Below, in pieces: positions 1 to 8,042 of a stretch of DNA of 28,466 nt. The DNA is taken from positions 1-28,466 of the forward strand of contig JAEXBU010000043.1 of assembly GCA_023393815.1 (NCBI GenBank), written 5' to 3'. Position numbers and translations under genes: made by a program. The notes below the pieces were generated by a model. It was not told where the DNA came from. It was given only the letters and a program-made list of their open reading frames with translations, and did not search any database. The DNA is from Bacillota bacterium. GTDB taxonomy: Bacteria; Bacillota; Clostridia; Tissierellales; Peptoniphilaceae. The number at the start of each line of letters is the position of its first letter. The stretch's first letter is position 1.

Positions 1-202
1 ATAGAAGTGTAAGACACATGTCCTCAATCCGACGTTCCATACGATCCACATCGCGATCGTTTTGCGACACGGTCATGGCCAGCTCCTTGTCCCTTTCCTT
101 TAACGCTTTCATAGAATCGGCCACCGCCTGCTCTACAGTAGCTGCCATTTCGATGAGCAGCGTGTTTAATTCGTCCAGTTCCAAATCGTATTGTTTTCTC
201 AT
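1..202 (-). CDS. phoU: PhoU, phosphate transport regulator (3' end cut by window edge)
   Basis: About 67 N-terminal codons are present, from ATG at 202-200 (MRKQYDLELDELNTLL). The gene runs off the left edge. The charged helical pattern with an early Asp/Glu-rich segment (DRDVDRMERRIED) matches the first helical bundle of PhoU, which carries metal-binding acidic residues in this family. PhoU damps PhoR/PhoB-type signalling and restrains the Pst transporter when phosphate is plentiful. A Shine-Dalgarno AGGGGG lies just upstream, in the 12-base gap after pstB. Position as last gene of pstSCAB-phoU supports the name. The remaining two thirds cannot be judged here. Confidence 0.88.
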   Translation of the reverse strand, partial: MRKQYDLELDELNTLLIEMAATVEQAVADSMKALKERDKELAMTVSQNDRDVDRMERRIEDMCLTLL

Positions 203-214
203 GCCATCCCCCTA

Positions 215-973
215 TTAACCGAAACGACCGGTGATGTAATCTTCCGTCCGTTTATCCCGCGGATTGGAAAACATCTTTTCCGTCGAGTCCATTTCAATGA
301 CTTCTCCCGTAAGAAAAAACGCCGTCTTATCCGACACACGAGCCGCCTGCTGCATATTGTGAGTAACCATGACGATGGTATAGTCGGATTTCAAATCTTG
401 TACCAATTCTTCGATCTTTAATGTGGAAATCGGGTCCAAAGCCGAAGTCGGCTCATCCATTAAAAGTACTTCCGGTTCGATCGCCAAAGCGCGAGCGATA
501 CAAATCCGCTGTTGTTGTCCCCCGGAAACTTCCGTCGCCCGTTGGTGGAGCTTATCCTTTACTTCTTCCCAGATGGCGGCGCCTTTTAAGGAGCGTTCCA
601 CAATTTCATCCAATTCATTTTTCCCTTTTATACCATGGGTTCTCGGACCGTAAGCGATGTTGTCGTAAATACTCATGGGAAAGGGATTCGGCGTTTGAAA
701 AACCATCCCCACCCGTTTTCTAAGTAAATTTACATCGTAACCGGGAGCGTAGATATCGTCGCCGTCTAAAAGCATACGCCCTTCGATGCGACAACCTTCG
801 ACTAAATCGTTCATGCGATTTAAGCACTTCAACATGGTGGATTTCCCGCAGCCAGAAGGACCGATAAACGCGGTAATCTCATTCTTCTTTATATCCAAAT
901 GAATCTTTTTTAACGCTTGAAAATTATCGTACCACAGATCCACGTCACTGACTAAAAGTTTTGTCTCGCTCAT
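215..973 (-). CDS. pstB: PstB, phosphate ABC transporter ATP-binding subunit
   Basis: A complete 252-residue protein of usual PstB length. It shows Walker A GPSGCGKST at 38-46, Q-loop Gln93, ABC signature SGGQQQR at 150-156, Walker B ending LLMDEPTSALD at about 170-180, and the H-loop His205. It energises phosphate import through the PstCA channel at the inner face of the membrane. Its ATG directly abuts the pstA stop codon (TAAATG), with AGGAGG inside the end of pstA, so translation is probably coupled. The C-terminal FSNPRDKRTEDYITGRFG ending is characteristic of PstB rather than of other ABC ATPases. Nothing looks degenerate. Confidence 0.97.
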   Translation of the reverse strand: MSETKLLVSDVDLWYDNFQALKKIHLDIKKNEITAFIGPSGCGKSTMLKCLNRMNDLVEGCRIEGRMLLDGDDIYAPGYDVNLLRKRVGMVFQTPNPFPMSIYDNIAYGPRTHGIKGKNELDEIVERSLKGAAIWEEVKDKLHQRATEVSGGQQQRICIARALAIEPEVLLMDEPTSALDPISTLKIEELVQDLKSDYTIVMVTHNMQQAARVSDKTAFFLTGEVIEMDSTEKMFSNPRDKRTEDYITGRFG

Positions 974-1792
974 TTAATTGCCTCCTGCTAATTTTGAACC
1001 GATAAAGGAGCTTAAACCGTTAATAAGAAGGGTTAACACGATCAGAACGAAGCCCGTCGCAAACGCCTGATCCACATATATACCTTCCGTAGAAAGCACG
1101 TACATATGCAGGGATAGGGTCCGCCCCGACGAAAGCAAGTTTTTCGGCATATCCGTCGTCGTGCCCAGTGTAAACATCAATGCCGCCGTTTCGCCGACAC
1201 AGCGACCGATGGCCAAAATAACTCCGGACAAGATCCCCGGAACGGCCACGGGAAGGACGACGCGCAGGATCGTCCGCAACTTTCCAGCTCCGAGGGCGAA
1301 GGAGGCGGAACGCAAACTATCATTCACCGCGATCAATGCTTCTTCCGTCGAACGAATAATCAGAGGCAGAATCATAATCGACAGGGTAAAAACCCCGGAT
1401 AAAATCGAGTAGCCAAGTTTCAGCGCAATAGAGAAGAACAACATCCCAAACAAGCCGTAGAGAATGGAAGGAATTCCCGACAGCGTTTCCGTCGTCAGGC
1501 GGATCACTTCCACAATGCGACTGCCCTTTTTCGCATATTCGACCAAGTAAAAGCCCGTAAAGACGCCCAGAGGCGTGGCGATTACCAGAGATAAGACGAC
1601 GACGATCAAAGTCGTAATAATAGCGGGAAACATGGACACGTTCTCCGTGGTGTAGGTCTTTTCAAACATCGCCGCATTTAAATGAGGAACCCCTTTTATC
1701 ATAATGTATCCGACGAGAAGGATCAAAACGGCGAATGTGATAAAGGCCGCCGCGAGGATAAGACCGCGAACAATATTGGCGCGCGTTTTCAT
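974..1792 (-). CDS. pstA: PstA, phosphate ABC transporter permease
   Basis: A 272-residue polytopic membrane protein with about six hydrophobic segments: one near the N-terminus (about 12-32), then the binding-protein-dependent permease core. The EAA-type cytoplasmic loop is seen as EALIAVNDSLRSASFALGAGKLRTI, here near residues 150-176, the site that docks with PstB. The sequence LRLTTETLSGIPSILYGLFG, split as TTETLSGIPSI, is typical of Pst permeases. It forms the channel with PstC. Its ATG overlaps the pstC stop by one base (TAATG), preceded by AAAGGAGG, indicating coupled translation. Paralogous to PstC; assigned PstA by order and by the short N-terminus. Confidence 0.95.
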   Translation of the reverse strand: MKTRANIVRGLILAAAFITFAVLILLVGYIMIKGVPHLNAAMFEKTYTTENVSMFPAIITTLIVVVLSLVIATPLGVFTGFYLVEYAKKGSRIVEVIRLTTETLSGIPSILYGLFGMLFFSIALKLGYSILSGVFTLSIMILPLIIRSTEEALIAVNDSLRSASFALGAGKLRTILRVVLPVAVPGILSGVILAIGRCVGETAALMFTLGTTTDMPKNLLSSGRTLSLHMYVLSTEGIYVDQAFATGFVLIVLTLLINGLSSFIGSKLAGGN

Positions 1793-2649
1793 TACTTTAT
1801 CCTCCTTTTCACTACATTAAACAAAAGATTGATCAGTAAAATAAAAATAAACAGAACCACAGCAGTTGCGATCAGCGCCTCTCTGTGGTCGCCGGTCGCA
1901 TAGGCCATTTCCAGGACGATGTTTGCCGTCATCGTGCGCGTGCCCATTTTTATACTTGTAGGCACGATCGGTTGGTTCCCCGCGATCATAATGACCGCCA
2001 TGGTTTCGCCGATGGATCGGCCGATGCCTAGAATAATGGCTGCTAAAATCCCGGATTTCGCTGCGGGAACGACGACGCGCATCAAGCTGCGTTCGTGGGT
2101 CGCGCCCAAGGCTACGGATCCTTGGTAGTAAGATTTCGGTACTGCGCGAAGAGACGATTCCGACAGACCGATAATCGTCGGCAATATCATAATCCCCAAC
2201 AGCACCGAAGCCGTAAAGACCGTCATACCCGTACCGCCCCACCAGGATCGGACGATGGGGACAAAGACCATTAAGCCGAAGAAACCGTAAATAATCGAGG
2301 GGATCCCGGCCATTAAGTTGACGGCAGGCTTTAAAATTTTATAAAGGCTTTTCGGGCAATAAAACGCCATAAATACGGCGGTCAAAATGCCGATAGGCAC
2401 CCCGACAATAACGGATCCGACGGTGACGCAGATGGATCCCACGATCATAGGCAGTATCCCGAAAGAAGCTGGAGTCGCCGTGGGCTTCCAATCCGTTCCC
2501 ATCAAAAACTTCGCGATCCCCGTCTTTAAAATAAAAGGAACGCCGTTTTTAAAAATAAAGTAGCAAATGACAATAATGGAAAATACAGACAAAAGAGAGC
2601 ATAACAAAAAAATAAACTCCCACGTTTTTTCATAACCTTTCGAGTGCAT
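1792..2649 (-). CDS. pstC: PstC, phosphate ABC transporter permease
   Basis: A 285-residue polytopic permease. The first segment at about 10-35 is followed by the permease core, with the Pst-type GIPSIIYGFFGLMVFVP and the EAA-like loop ESSLRAVPKSYYQGSVALGA that contacts PstB. I chose ATG at 2649 (MHSKGYEK), not the in-frame ATG at 2667. The six codons between them encode AAAGGAGGAGG, an excellent Shine-Dalgarno sequence, which is therefore more likely untranslated leader. The gene lies after a terminator hairpin and a second pair of PhoP-box-like repeats, so it may be transcribed both by read-through from pstS and from its own start. Confidence 0.95.
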   Translation of the reverse strand: MHSKGYEKTWEFIFLLCSLLSVFSIIVICYFIFKNGVPFILKTGIAKFLMGTDWKPTATPASFGILPMIVGSICVTVGSVIVGVPIGILTAVFMAFYCPKSLYKILKPAVNLMAGIPSIIYGFFGLMVFVPIVRSWWGGTGMTVFTASVLLGIMILPTIIGLSESSLRAVPKSYYQGSVALGATHERSLMRVVVPAAKSGILAAIILGIGRSIGETMAVIMIAGNQPIVPTSIKMGTRTMTANIVLEMAYATGDHREALIATAVVLFIFILLINLLFNVVKRRIK

Positions 2650-2708
2650 GGTCCTCCTCCTTTTCATCTGTACTTTATCAAGCCATTCTTAAAATAAGAT
2701 ACAGACTT

Positions 2709-2725
2709 TGTAAAATCTATGTAAA
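2709..2725 (-). promoter_or_regulatory. PhoP-box-like direct repeats upstream of pstC
   Basis: On the minus strand TTTACA occurs at 2725-2720 and again at 2714-2709, exactly 11 bases apart, one helical turn. This is the spacing and near-consensus (TT-A-ACA type) of Bacillus PhoP recognition repeats. The pair sits just beyond the terminator that follows pstS and about 60 bases before the pstC start. A possible -10 (TAAAGT at 2677-2672) lies about 31 bases downstream of the pair, the same offset as in the pstS promoter. That start would leave a leader of only about 15 bases, so the promoter itself is tentative. Confidence 0.55.
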
Positions 2726-2754
2726 CAAAAAACAGGTGTCCCTCGACACCTGTT
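2725..2754 (-). terminator. Rho-independent terminator/attenuator between pstS and pstC
   Basis: On the minus strand, AACAGGTGTC pairs perfectly with GACACCTGTT (10-bp stem, 4-base loop, 2754-2731) and is followed by a run of six T. It begins 11 bases after the pstS stop codon. Such an element lets the binding protein be made in excess over the membrane subunits. Confidence 0.88.
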
Positions 2755-2764
2755 CATTCTCCGT

Positions 2765-3733
2765 TTACTTAGCGAGATCAGCCCATTCGGTCAGGTCGCC
2801 TTTGTAAATGCTCTTAATTTTATCCATCGTAATGTCCTTCGCCGGATTGTCTTTATTGACGATAACGGCGATACCGTCTTGTGCCAATACCGTGCCTTGT
2901 ACTTTATTTTTTTCTTCGTCTTTCAATTCACGAGAGGACATCCCGATTTGCGCCGTCCCTTCGGCAGCGGCCGTAATCCCTGCAGAAGAACCGTTGGATT
3001 GAATTTGAATGTTGGCTCCACTGTTCACTTTTTTGTACGCTTCGACTAATTTTTCCATAAGAGGGGTTACGGAAGTCGAACCGGCGACGGTAATTTCGCC
3101 GCTTACATTTCCCGGCGTATAGTCTTCTGCTTTTTCGTTCTTTACATAGCCTTCTTGTTCGGCAATCTCTTGGCCCTCTTTGGAGAGACAATACTTTATG
3201 AAGTCCGCCTCCAGAGAACCTTCCGCCGGTTCACCCTTGGTAACCAAAAGGAAGGGACGAGCCAATTTATAATCGCCGCTTAAAATGTTCGCGGGAGTAG
3301 CTTCTACGCCTTCCAGAGTCAATGCTTTCACCGTGTCGTTTAAAGAACCCAGAGAAATGTATCCGATCGAAGAGGGATTCCCTGCAACGGTGGTCATAAC
3401 ACCGTTGGTGGAATTTTGAACAGAAGCCGTAGCCGTCGTCGTATCAACTTCTTCTTCCCCGTTCTTTTCTACCAGACCTGCGATTTCCGTGAAAGCGCCC
3501 CGCGTGCCGGAACCGTCTTCACGGGTAATGACGGCAATTTGACCGAGCTTATCCAAGTCCCCCGCGTTTTCAGATCCCTCCGACGCATTAGCGGTGTTCG
3601 TTGCATTGGTCGTGCCGTTCGCAGCCGCTTGGTTGTTTCCTTCTTTTTCCTTGTTCCCGCCGGAGCATGCGACGAGGCTCAATGCCAAGATCGAAGCCCC
3701 AATGGCCATCTTTACATTTTTCAGTTTCATCAT
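2765..3733 (-). CDS. pstS: PstS, phosphate-binding lipoprotein (circularly permuted order)
   Basis: A 322-residue secreted lipoprotein with a basic N-terminus, hydrophobic stretch 8-20, and lipobox LVAC with Cys23 as the lipidated residue. A Ser/Thr/Asn-rich linker (about 24-60) follows. It captures phosphate outside the cell and hands it to PstCA. The phosphate-binding motifs are present, but in swapped order relative to E. coli PstS: the GSGTRG block is at 74-79, while GSTSVTP (218-224) and GSSAG (248-252), normally N-terminal, come last and are followed directly by the end of the protein. From memory the pneumococcal PstS has the same order. Start ATG-ATG with AGGAGG 7-10 bases upstream; either Met is possible. 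Confidence 0.95.
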   Translation of the reverse strand: MMKLKNVKMAIGASILALSLVACSGGNKEKEGNNQAAANGTTNATNTANASEGSENAGDLDKLGQIAVITREDGSGTRGAFTEIAGLVEKNGEEEVDTTTATASVQNSTNGVMTTVAGNPSSIGYISLGSLNDTVKALTLEGVEATPANILSGDYKLARPFLLVTKGEPAEGSLEADFIKYCLSKEGQEIAEQEGYVKNEKAEDYTPGNVSGEITVAGSTSVTPLMEKLVEAYKKVNSGANIQIQSNGSSAGITAAAEGTAQIGMSSRELKDEEKNKVQGTVLAQDGIAVIVNKDNPAKDITMDKIKSIYKGDLTEWADLAK

Positions 3734-3769
3734 TGATTCCTCCTATAAAAATCTTCATCAACTACAGGC

Positions 3770-3823
3770 ATTGTATCGGCCTGCGATTAAACCGATATGA
3801 TTTTAATGTAAAGAGGATGTAAA
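3770..3823 (-). promoter_or_regulatory. pstS promoter region with PhoP-box-like repeats
   Basis: On the minus strand TTTACAT is repeated at 3823-3817 and 3812-3806, 11 bases apart, matching the geometry of PhoP boxes of Gram-positive bacteria. A plausible -10 TACAAT lies at 3775-3770. There is no good -35 hexamer at the right distance, as expected of an activator-dependent promoter. This would induce pstS under phosphate starvation. The repeats are seen directly; the regulator is inferred, and no phoP/phoR gene is in the window. Confidence 0.65.
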
Positions 3824-3840
3824 AAAATTCAGTCTCAGAG

Positions 3841-4299
3841 CTACAGCAACTCGTCGATGTCGCTTACCATATCCCTCGGTTCAATGTCGGAAGGATAGCG
3901 ACTGCGCAAATGACCGTCCCGATCGATGAGAAACTTTTCGAAATTCCAGTGAATGGCTTCTTGCCCCTCTGTCAACGCCCGGAAAAGCGGATGTGCGTTT
4001 TCACCCACAACTTCCACCTTGGAAAACATGGGAAAATTCACGCCGTATCGAGATTGAACAAATCCGTCAATGGCTGCCTCCCCTTCCGGTTCCCCGTCGC
4101 CAAATTGATTGCACGGAAAACCCAACACGACAAAACCGTCGTCCTTGTACCGCTCGTAAATACGCTGAAGCCCTTCGTACTGATGACTACATCCACAGGC
4201 ACCGGCCGTATTCACCACCAAAACGACTTGGCCTCGATAACGATTCAAGTCAATCTCTTCCCCATAAATATCTTTGGCGGAAATCGCATACAAATTCAT
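3841..4299 (-). CDS. Glutathione peroxidase-family (thiol) peroxidase
   Basis: A 152-residue protein, slightly shorter than typical 157-160 residue bacterial members. It carries the family blocks NTAGACG around the peroxidatic Cys35, GFPCNQFG at about 60-67, and WNFEKFLIDRDG near 118-129 with the conserved Trp and Asn. It would reduce hydrogen or organic peroxides; bacterial members of this type usually take electrons from thioredoxin rather than glutathione. The active site uses Cys, not selenocysteine. A second Cys lies two residues on (Cys37), where Thr or Ser-Thr is more usual. It has its own near-consensus promoter, so it is a single-gene unit between pfor and pstS. No clear terminator separates it from the pstS promoter. 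Confidence 0.9.
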   Translation of the reverse strand: MNLYAISAKDIYGEEIDLNRYRGQVVLVVNTAGACGCSHQYEGLQRIYERYKDDGFVVLGFPCNQFGDGEPEGEAAIDGFVQSRYGVNFPMFSKVEVVGENAHPLFRALTEGQEAIHWNFEKFLIDRDGHLRSRYPSDIEPRDMVSDIDELL

Positions 4300-4319
4300 A
4301 AAATCCCTCCTCCCCCTAC

Positions 4320-4348
4320 AGTATACGCTAAATCAAAACCTATCTCAA
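4320..4348 (-). promoter_or_regulatory. Sigma-A type promoter of the peroxidase gene
   Basis: On the minus strand -35 TTGAGA (4348-4343), a 17-base spacer, then -10 TATACT (4325-4320). Transcription would start about 13 bases before the AGGAGG-rich leader of the peroxidase gene at 4299. No operator-like repeat is obvious. Confidence 0.75.
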
Positions 4349-4423
4349 ACAAAAATGCAAGCATTTTCACGGCCTCTCCTCCTGCCGCCGATTCCTTTCG
4401 TAGTCTTTAATCCAATCAACAAC

Positions 4424-4457
4424 AAAAAAAGGACCAAGTCGATGACCTGATCCTTTT
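4424..4457 (-). terminator. Rho-independent terminator of the PFOR gene
   Basis: On the minus strand AAAGGATCAGGT pairs with ACTTGGTCCTTT (12-bp stem including two G-T wobbles, 5-base loop) and is followed by a run of T. It lies 23 bases past the PFOR stop codon. Confidence 0.85.
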
Positions 4458-4479
4458 CGTTGATTTTCTTTGAAAGAAA

Positions 4480-7400
4480 TTATCCATTTAAACGTTCGTA
4501 GTTTTCCAAACGTTCTTTCGCATTTCTTTCAGCTGCTTCGTAAAGTGCTTCTGCACGTTCGGGGAATAGCTTCTTCAAGGACGTGTAACGAACTTCGCCT
4601 TCGAGGAATTCTCTGTAGGGTTTCGTCGGTGCCTTGGAGTCGAGGCTGAAGGGATTCTTTCCTTCGTCCTTCAGGCTCGGATTGTATCTGTACAGATGCC
4701 AGTATCCAGTTTCAACGGCTTTCTTTTCTTCTTCGATGGAAACGCCCATGCCCTTACGGATACCGTGGTTGATACAGGGTGCGTAAGCGATAACCAAGGA
4801 CGGTCCGTCGTAAGCTTCCGCTTCTTTAATGGCCTTGAGGGCTTGGTTCTTGTCGGCGCCGATGGCGATTTGTGCGACGTAAACGTAGCCGTAGCTGGTC
4901 ATCATAAGACCCAAGTCTTTCTTGCGAACTTCTTTCCCGTTGGATGCAAATTTTGCAACCGCAGCGGTCGGGGTAGATTTCGAAGATTGTCCGCCGGTGT
5001 TGGAGTAAACTTCCGTATCGACAACCATGACGTTGATATTTTCGCCGCTGGCCAATACATGGTCTAATCCGCCGTAACCGATGTCGTATGCCCAACCGTC
5101 GCCGCCAAAAATCCATTGAGACGGTTTGATCAACAGGCGTTTCATGCTGTTAATGGATGCAAGCAACTTATCCGCTTCAGCATTGCCGGTCTTCTTATCG
5201 AGCAAGGGAAGGATCTTAGCAGCTGCAGCCTTGGTGACGGTATAGCTTTCAGGATCTTCCAACCAAGCGTCGAATGCCTTGGCGATTTCTTCATCGGCGC
5301 CCAATTCTTTGAATTCTTCCATGTGTTTTTGAATGGTTGCTCTTTGTTGGTTCACAGCAACCTTCATGCCGTAGCCGTATTCCGCATTATCTTCGAACAA
5401 GGAGTTTGCCCAAGAGGGACCTTGGTTCTTGTCGTTGGCACAGTAAGGCATACTCGGTGCGGAACCGCCCCAAATCGAGCTGCAGCCCGTTGCATTTGCA
5501 ATCATCATGTGATCGCCAAACAGTTGTGTAATTAACTTAATATAGGGGGTTTCACCGCAGCCTGCGCAAGCGCCGGAGAATTCAAGGTGCGGCATGTGGA
5601 ATTGCGAATTTTTCACGTTATCGGCAGGAATTTGATCTTGCTTGGACGTAACAGTTTCTGCAAATTTCCAGTTATCCACTTGTTTTTCGAACTCTTCTTC
5701 GAAGGGAACCATGACGAGCGCCTTTTCCTTGGCGGGACAAACTTGTGCACAGTTTCCGCAACCGGTACAGTCGAGAGGCGACACTTGAATGCGATATTCA
5801 AAGTTTTCCAAGCCCTTGCCGTTCGGTTTCTTCGTTTCGAAGGTTTCCGGTTTTTCAGCCGCTTCTTTTTCGTCTAACAGGAAGGGACGAATAACAGCGT
5901 GGGGGCAAACGAAGGAACATTGGTTACATTGAATACAGTTTTCGATTTGCCATTGGGGAATATTGACGGCGATGCCGCGTTTTTCGTATCTGGACGTACC
6001 GGACATGAAAGTACCGTCTTCCATGCCGACAAATGCGCTGACGGGAAGGTCGTTGCCTTCTTGACGGGTCATCGGTACGAGGATGTCGTTAATAAATGCC
6101 GGAGCGCCTTCGATTTCGTGGGATTCGGTTTCCGTTAAGTTTGCCCATTCCTTCGGATAATCGACTTTGTGTGCTGCGGTCATACCTGCATCGACGGCGG
6201 CATAGTTCATGTTGACGACGTCTTCGCCCTTGTGGCCGTAGTCTTTTACGATCGCTTCTTTTAATTTTTCAACGGCTACCTCTTCGGGGAGTACGCCGGA
6301 GAGTTTGAAGAAGGCCGCTTGCATAACCATGTTGGTGCGGTTTCCTAAGCCGACTTCGCCCGCGATCTTCGTTGCGTTAATGATGTAGAATTTTACATCG
6401 TTGGCAGCGATGGCGCGCTTTAAGCTGGCGGGAAGATTTTCTTCCAATTCCGCTTCATCCCAAGTGGTGTTCAGCAAGAACGTACCGCCTTTTTTGATGC
6501 CGCGAAGCAAGTCGTACTGATGTACGTAAGATTGCTTGGAGCAGGAGATGAAGTTTGCAGACGTTAACAGGTACGTAGACGTAATCTTGTTGTGACCGAA
6601 ACGTAAGTGGGACATGGTAACGCCGCCGGATTTCTTCGAGTCATAGTCGAAGTAACCTTGTGCGTACATATCGGTGCCATCGCCAATGATCTTGATGGCG
6701 CTCTTGTTTGCACCGACCGTACCGTCGGAACCGAAGCCCCAGAATTTGCAACCAATGGTTCCTTCCGGTTCGGTTTCGATAAATTCATCGACATCCAAGG
6801 ACAAGTTCGTTACGTCGTCTACGATACCGACGGTGAAGCCGTCTTTCGGTTCTTGCGCGCGCAAGTTCTTGAAAACTGCAAGCATTTGCGACGGAGTGGT
6901 GTCCTTACTGCCTAAGCCGTAACGGCCGCCGACGATCATGGGACGATTGTCTTTGTCATAGTACATATCTTTGACGTCGAGCATCAAAGGTTCGGAAGAA
7001 GCGCCCTTTTCTTTGGTGCGGTCTAAAACGGCGATTCTCTTAACGCTCTTCGGCATGGTGTCCAGGAAGTGTTTCTTGGAGAAGGGACGATAGAGGTGAA
7101 CCTTGAGTACCCCTACTTTTTCGCCTTTAGCATTTAAGTAGTCGACAACTTCTTCAAGGGTTTCCGTAACAGAACCCATTGCAACGATAACGTCTTCTGC
7201 ATTTTCGTCGCCATAGTAGTTGAAAAGGCCGTAGTCTCTGCCGGTGAGTTCGGAGATTTGTTTCATGTAATCTTCCGTAATTCCGACAATATCCGTGTAG
7301 AAGTGGTTTGCCGATTCTACTTCTTGGAAGTAGATGTCCGGGTTTTGTGCCGTACCGCGAACTTCCGGATCTTGGGGAGCCAAAGCGCGAGCTCTAAATG

Positions 7401-8004
7401 CGTTGACCGCATCCATGTCCACGAGCTTTGCCAAGTCGTCGTAGTCGAGAACTTCGATCTTTTGGATTTCGTGAGACGTACGGAATCCGTCGAAGAAGTG
7501 AACGAAAGGTACGCGACCTTTAATGGCGGCCAAGTGCGCAACGCCGGCCAAGTCCATGGCTTCTTGTACGGAACCGGATGCGAGTAAAGCAAAACCGGAT
7601 GCGCGAGCAGCCATAACGTCTTGATGGTCACCGAAAATGCTCAGTGCGTGGCTGGCCAATGCACGTGCAGCGACGTGGAATACGCCGGGAAGCAATTCCC
7701 CTGCGATCTTGTACATATTCGGCAACATAAGTAAAAGGCCTTGAGAGGCAGTATACGTCGTGGTTAATGCACCTGCTTGAAGAGCACCGTGTACAGCACC
7801 TGCCGCACCGGCTTCCGATTGCATTTCCTTTACGGATACTTCGTTGCCGAAAATATTCTTTCTGTGATTACTGGCCCATGCATCAATATGTTCTGCCATG
7901 GGAGATGAGGGCGTGATCGGGTAGATACACGCTAAGTCAGAGAACGCGTAAGCCACGTGCGCGGCCGCGGTGTTCCCATCCATTGTTTTCATCGTCTTTG
8001 CCAT
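4480..8004 (-). CDS. nifJ: Pyruvate:ferredoxin (flavodoxin) oxidoreductase
   Basis: A complete single-chain PFOR of 1174 residues. It converts pyruvate and CoA to acetyl-CoA and CO2, passing electrons to ferredoxin, the key step of anaerobic pyruvate fermentation in the cytoplasm. The pyruvate-site motif ITPSSPMAEH starts at 30 and Glu64 (MQSEAG) is positioned to activate thiamine diphosphate. Two ferredoxin-type 4Fe-4S sites are Cys690/693/696/700 and Cys746/749/752/756. Cys813, 816, 841 and 1077 form the third cluster, near-identical in position to Desulfovibrio africanus PFOR. The thiamine diphosphate domain shows GDGWAYDIGYGG from 968 and NTGGQSSKST near 1002. Start ATG at 8004 has AGGAGG 6 bases upstream. 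Single-gene unit with own promoter and terminator. Confidence 0.97.
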   Translation of the reverse strand: MAKTMKTMDGNTAAAHVAYAFSDLACIYPITPSSPMAEHIDAWASNHRKNIFGNEVSVKEMQSEAGAAGAVHGALQAGALTTTYTASQGLLLMLPNMYKIAGELLPGVFHVAARALASHALSIFGDHQDVMAARASGFALLASGSVQEAMDLAGVAHLAAIKGRVPFVHFFDGFRTSHEIQKIEVLDYDDLAKLVDMDAVNAFRARALAPQDPEVRGTAQNPDIYFQEVESANHFYTDIVGITEDYMKQISELTGRDYGLFNYYGDENAEDVIVAMGSVTETLEEVVDYLNAKGEKVGVLKVHLYRPFSKKHFLDTMPKSVKRIAVLDRTKEKGASSEPLMLDVKDMYYDKDNRPMIVGGRYGLGSKDTTPSQMLAVFKNLRAQEPKDGFTVGIVDDVTNLSLDVDEFIETEPEGTIGCKFWGFGSDGTVGANKSAIKIIGDGTDMYAQGYFDYDSKKSGGVTMSHLRFGHNKITSTYLLTSANFISCSKQSYVHQYDLLRGIKKGGTFLLNTTWDEAELEENLPASLKRAIAANDVKFYIINATKIAGEVGLGNRTNMVMQAAFFKLSGVLPEEVAVEKLKEAIVKDYGHKGEDVVNMNYAAVDAGMTAAHKVDYPKEWANLTETESHEIEGAPAFINDILVPMTRQEGNDLPVSAFVGMEDGTFMSGTSRYEKRGIAVNIPQWQIENCIQCNQCSFVCPHAVIRPFLLDEKEAAEKPETFETKKPNGKGLENFEYRIQVSPLDCTGCGNCAQVCPAKEKALVMVPFEEEFEKQVDNWKFAETVTSKQDQIPADNVKNSQFHMPHLEFSGACAGCGETPYIKLITQLFGDHMMIANATGCSSIWGGSAPSMPYCANDKNQGPSWANSLFEDNAEYGYGMKVAVNQQRATIQKHMEEFKELGADEEIAKAFDAWLEDPESYTVTKAAAAKILPLLDKKTGNAEADKLLASINSMKRLLIKPSQWIFGGDGWAYDIGYGGLDHVLASGENINVMVVDTEVYSNTGGQSSKSTPTAAVAKFASNGKEVRKKDLGLMMTSYGYVYVAQIAIGADKNQALKAIKEAEAYDGPSLVIAYAPCINHGIRKGMGVSIEEEKKAVETGYWHLYRYNPSLKDEGKNPFSLDSKAPTKPYREFLEGEVRYTSLKKLFPERAEALYEAAERNAKERLENYERLNG

Positions 8005-8042
8005 TTCAACCTCCTAAATAAACAACATTTTCCTATACGTCA

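Noticed and set aside
2765..3733. PstS as a broken or chimeric gene because its motifs are out of order
   Set aside because: All motifs are present once each, the lipoprotein signal is intact, and the length is normal. Circular permutation explains it better than damage.
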